Shown here: piece after piece, positions 63,931 to 64,000 of the stretch | How positions within the stretch are numbered: the stretch's first letter is position 1 | Layout: every line of letters begins with the position of its first letter | Assembly (NCBI RefSeq): GCF_003992125.1 | Contig: NZ_RQUY01000010.1 | Coordinates: 19,096 to 83,095, forward strand | Direction of reading: 5' to 3' | DNA: 64,000 nucleotides | From: Veillonella caviae | GTDB lineage: Bacteria > Bacillota > Negativicutes > Veillonellales > Veillonellaceae | The notes under the pieces: model-generated | What the model was told of the DNA's origin: nothing | Databases searched by the model: none | Seen by the model: only the letters and a program-made list of their open reading frames with translations | Position numbers and translations under genes: made by a program

Positions 63931-64000
63931 TTGAATATAAATAATCGGTCAATAAAAATAACAATAAATAAAAATATTAATAAATGAAAGTATTTTTTAT

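Overview
The window reads as chromosome of a diderm member of the Firmicutes, class Negativicutes, most likely Veillonella. The evidence is AT-rich DNA, strong AGGAGG-type ribosome binding sites, and a very compact outer-membrane and lipopolysaccharide (LPS) locus. That locus carries OmpM-type SLH porin, LpxI, MlaEFD with a long MlaD, TamB, BamA and OmpH paralogues. Gene content also fits a lactate- and dicarboxylate-fermenting organism that does not use sugars: tartrate dehydratase with carboxylate permeases, GlpX fructose-bisphosphatase, a purine permease and formyl-THF ligase. Every convincing gene is on the + strand. I found no tRNA or rRNA gene, CRISPR array or insertion sequence.

Positions 1-23.9 kb are metabolic and housekeeping. 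They hold the end of moeA, an AraC-type regulator, L(+)-tartrate dehydratase ttdAB, two tandem SLC13/DASS permeases, fhs and fchA (one-carbon folate metabolism), an NCS2 purine permease, greA-lysS, an ornithine decarboxylase/putrescine antiporter pair (speF-potE), a CDF metal exporter, serS, a transaldolase-like aldolase, glpX, murA, and an MreB homologue with an unusual basic N-terminal extension.

Positions 23.9-36.4 kb begin the envelope region. First comes an AMIN/phosphodiester-glycosidase gene that appears broken by a frameshift. A consensus promoter then drives a small secreted lipoyl-like protein, a SpoIVB-type protease, mlaE, mlaF, mlaD and a TolC-family protein, ending at a strong terminator. 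tamB follows with its own terminator.

Positions 36.4-58.6 kb are the core outer-membrane factory. The units are bamA, three OmpH/Skp-like genes, lpxD and an acyltransferase; then lpxC-fabZ-lpxA; then a run of about 13 kb holding lpxI-lpxB-msbA-waaA-lpxK-kdsB-kdsA-kdsD-kdsC-acyltransferase-lptC-lptA-lptB-lptF. Together these make Kdo-lipid A, flip it and pull it off the inner membrane, while BamA, TamB and OmpH serve outer-membrane proteins and Mla serves phospholipids. lptD and a second LptF/G permease are not in the window.

Positions 58.6-64 kb hold a DUF3084 membrane protein preceded by a switch-like RNA leader, an RNase H-fold protein, a YitT-family membrane protein, signal peptidase I, and an OmpM-type SLH porin behind a 580-bp promoter/leader region. 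A further promoter points out of the window.
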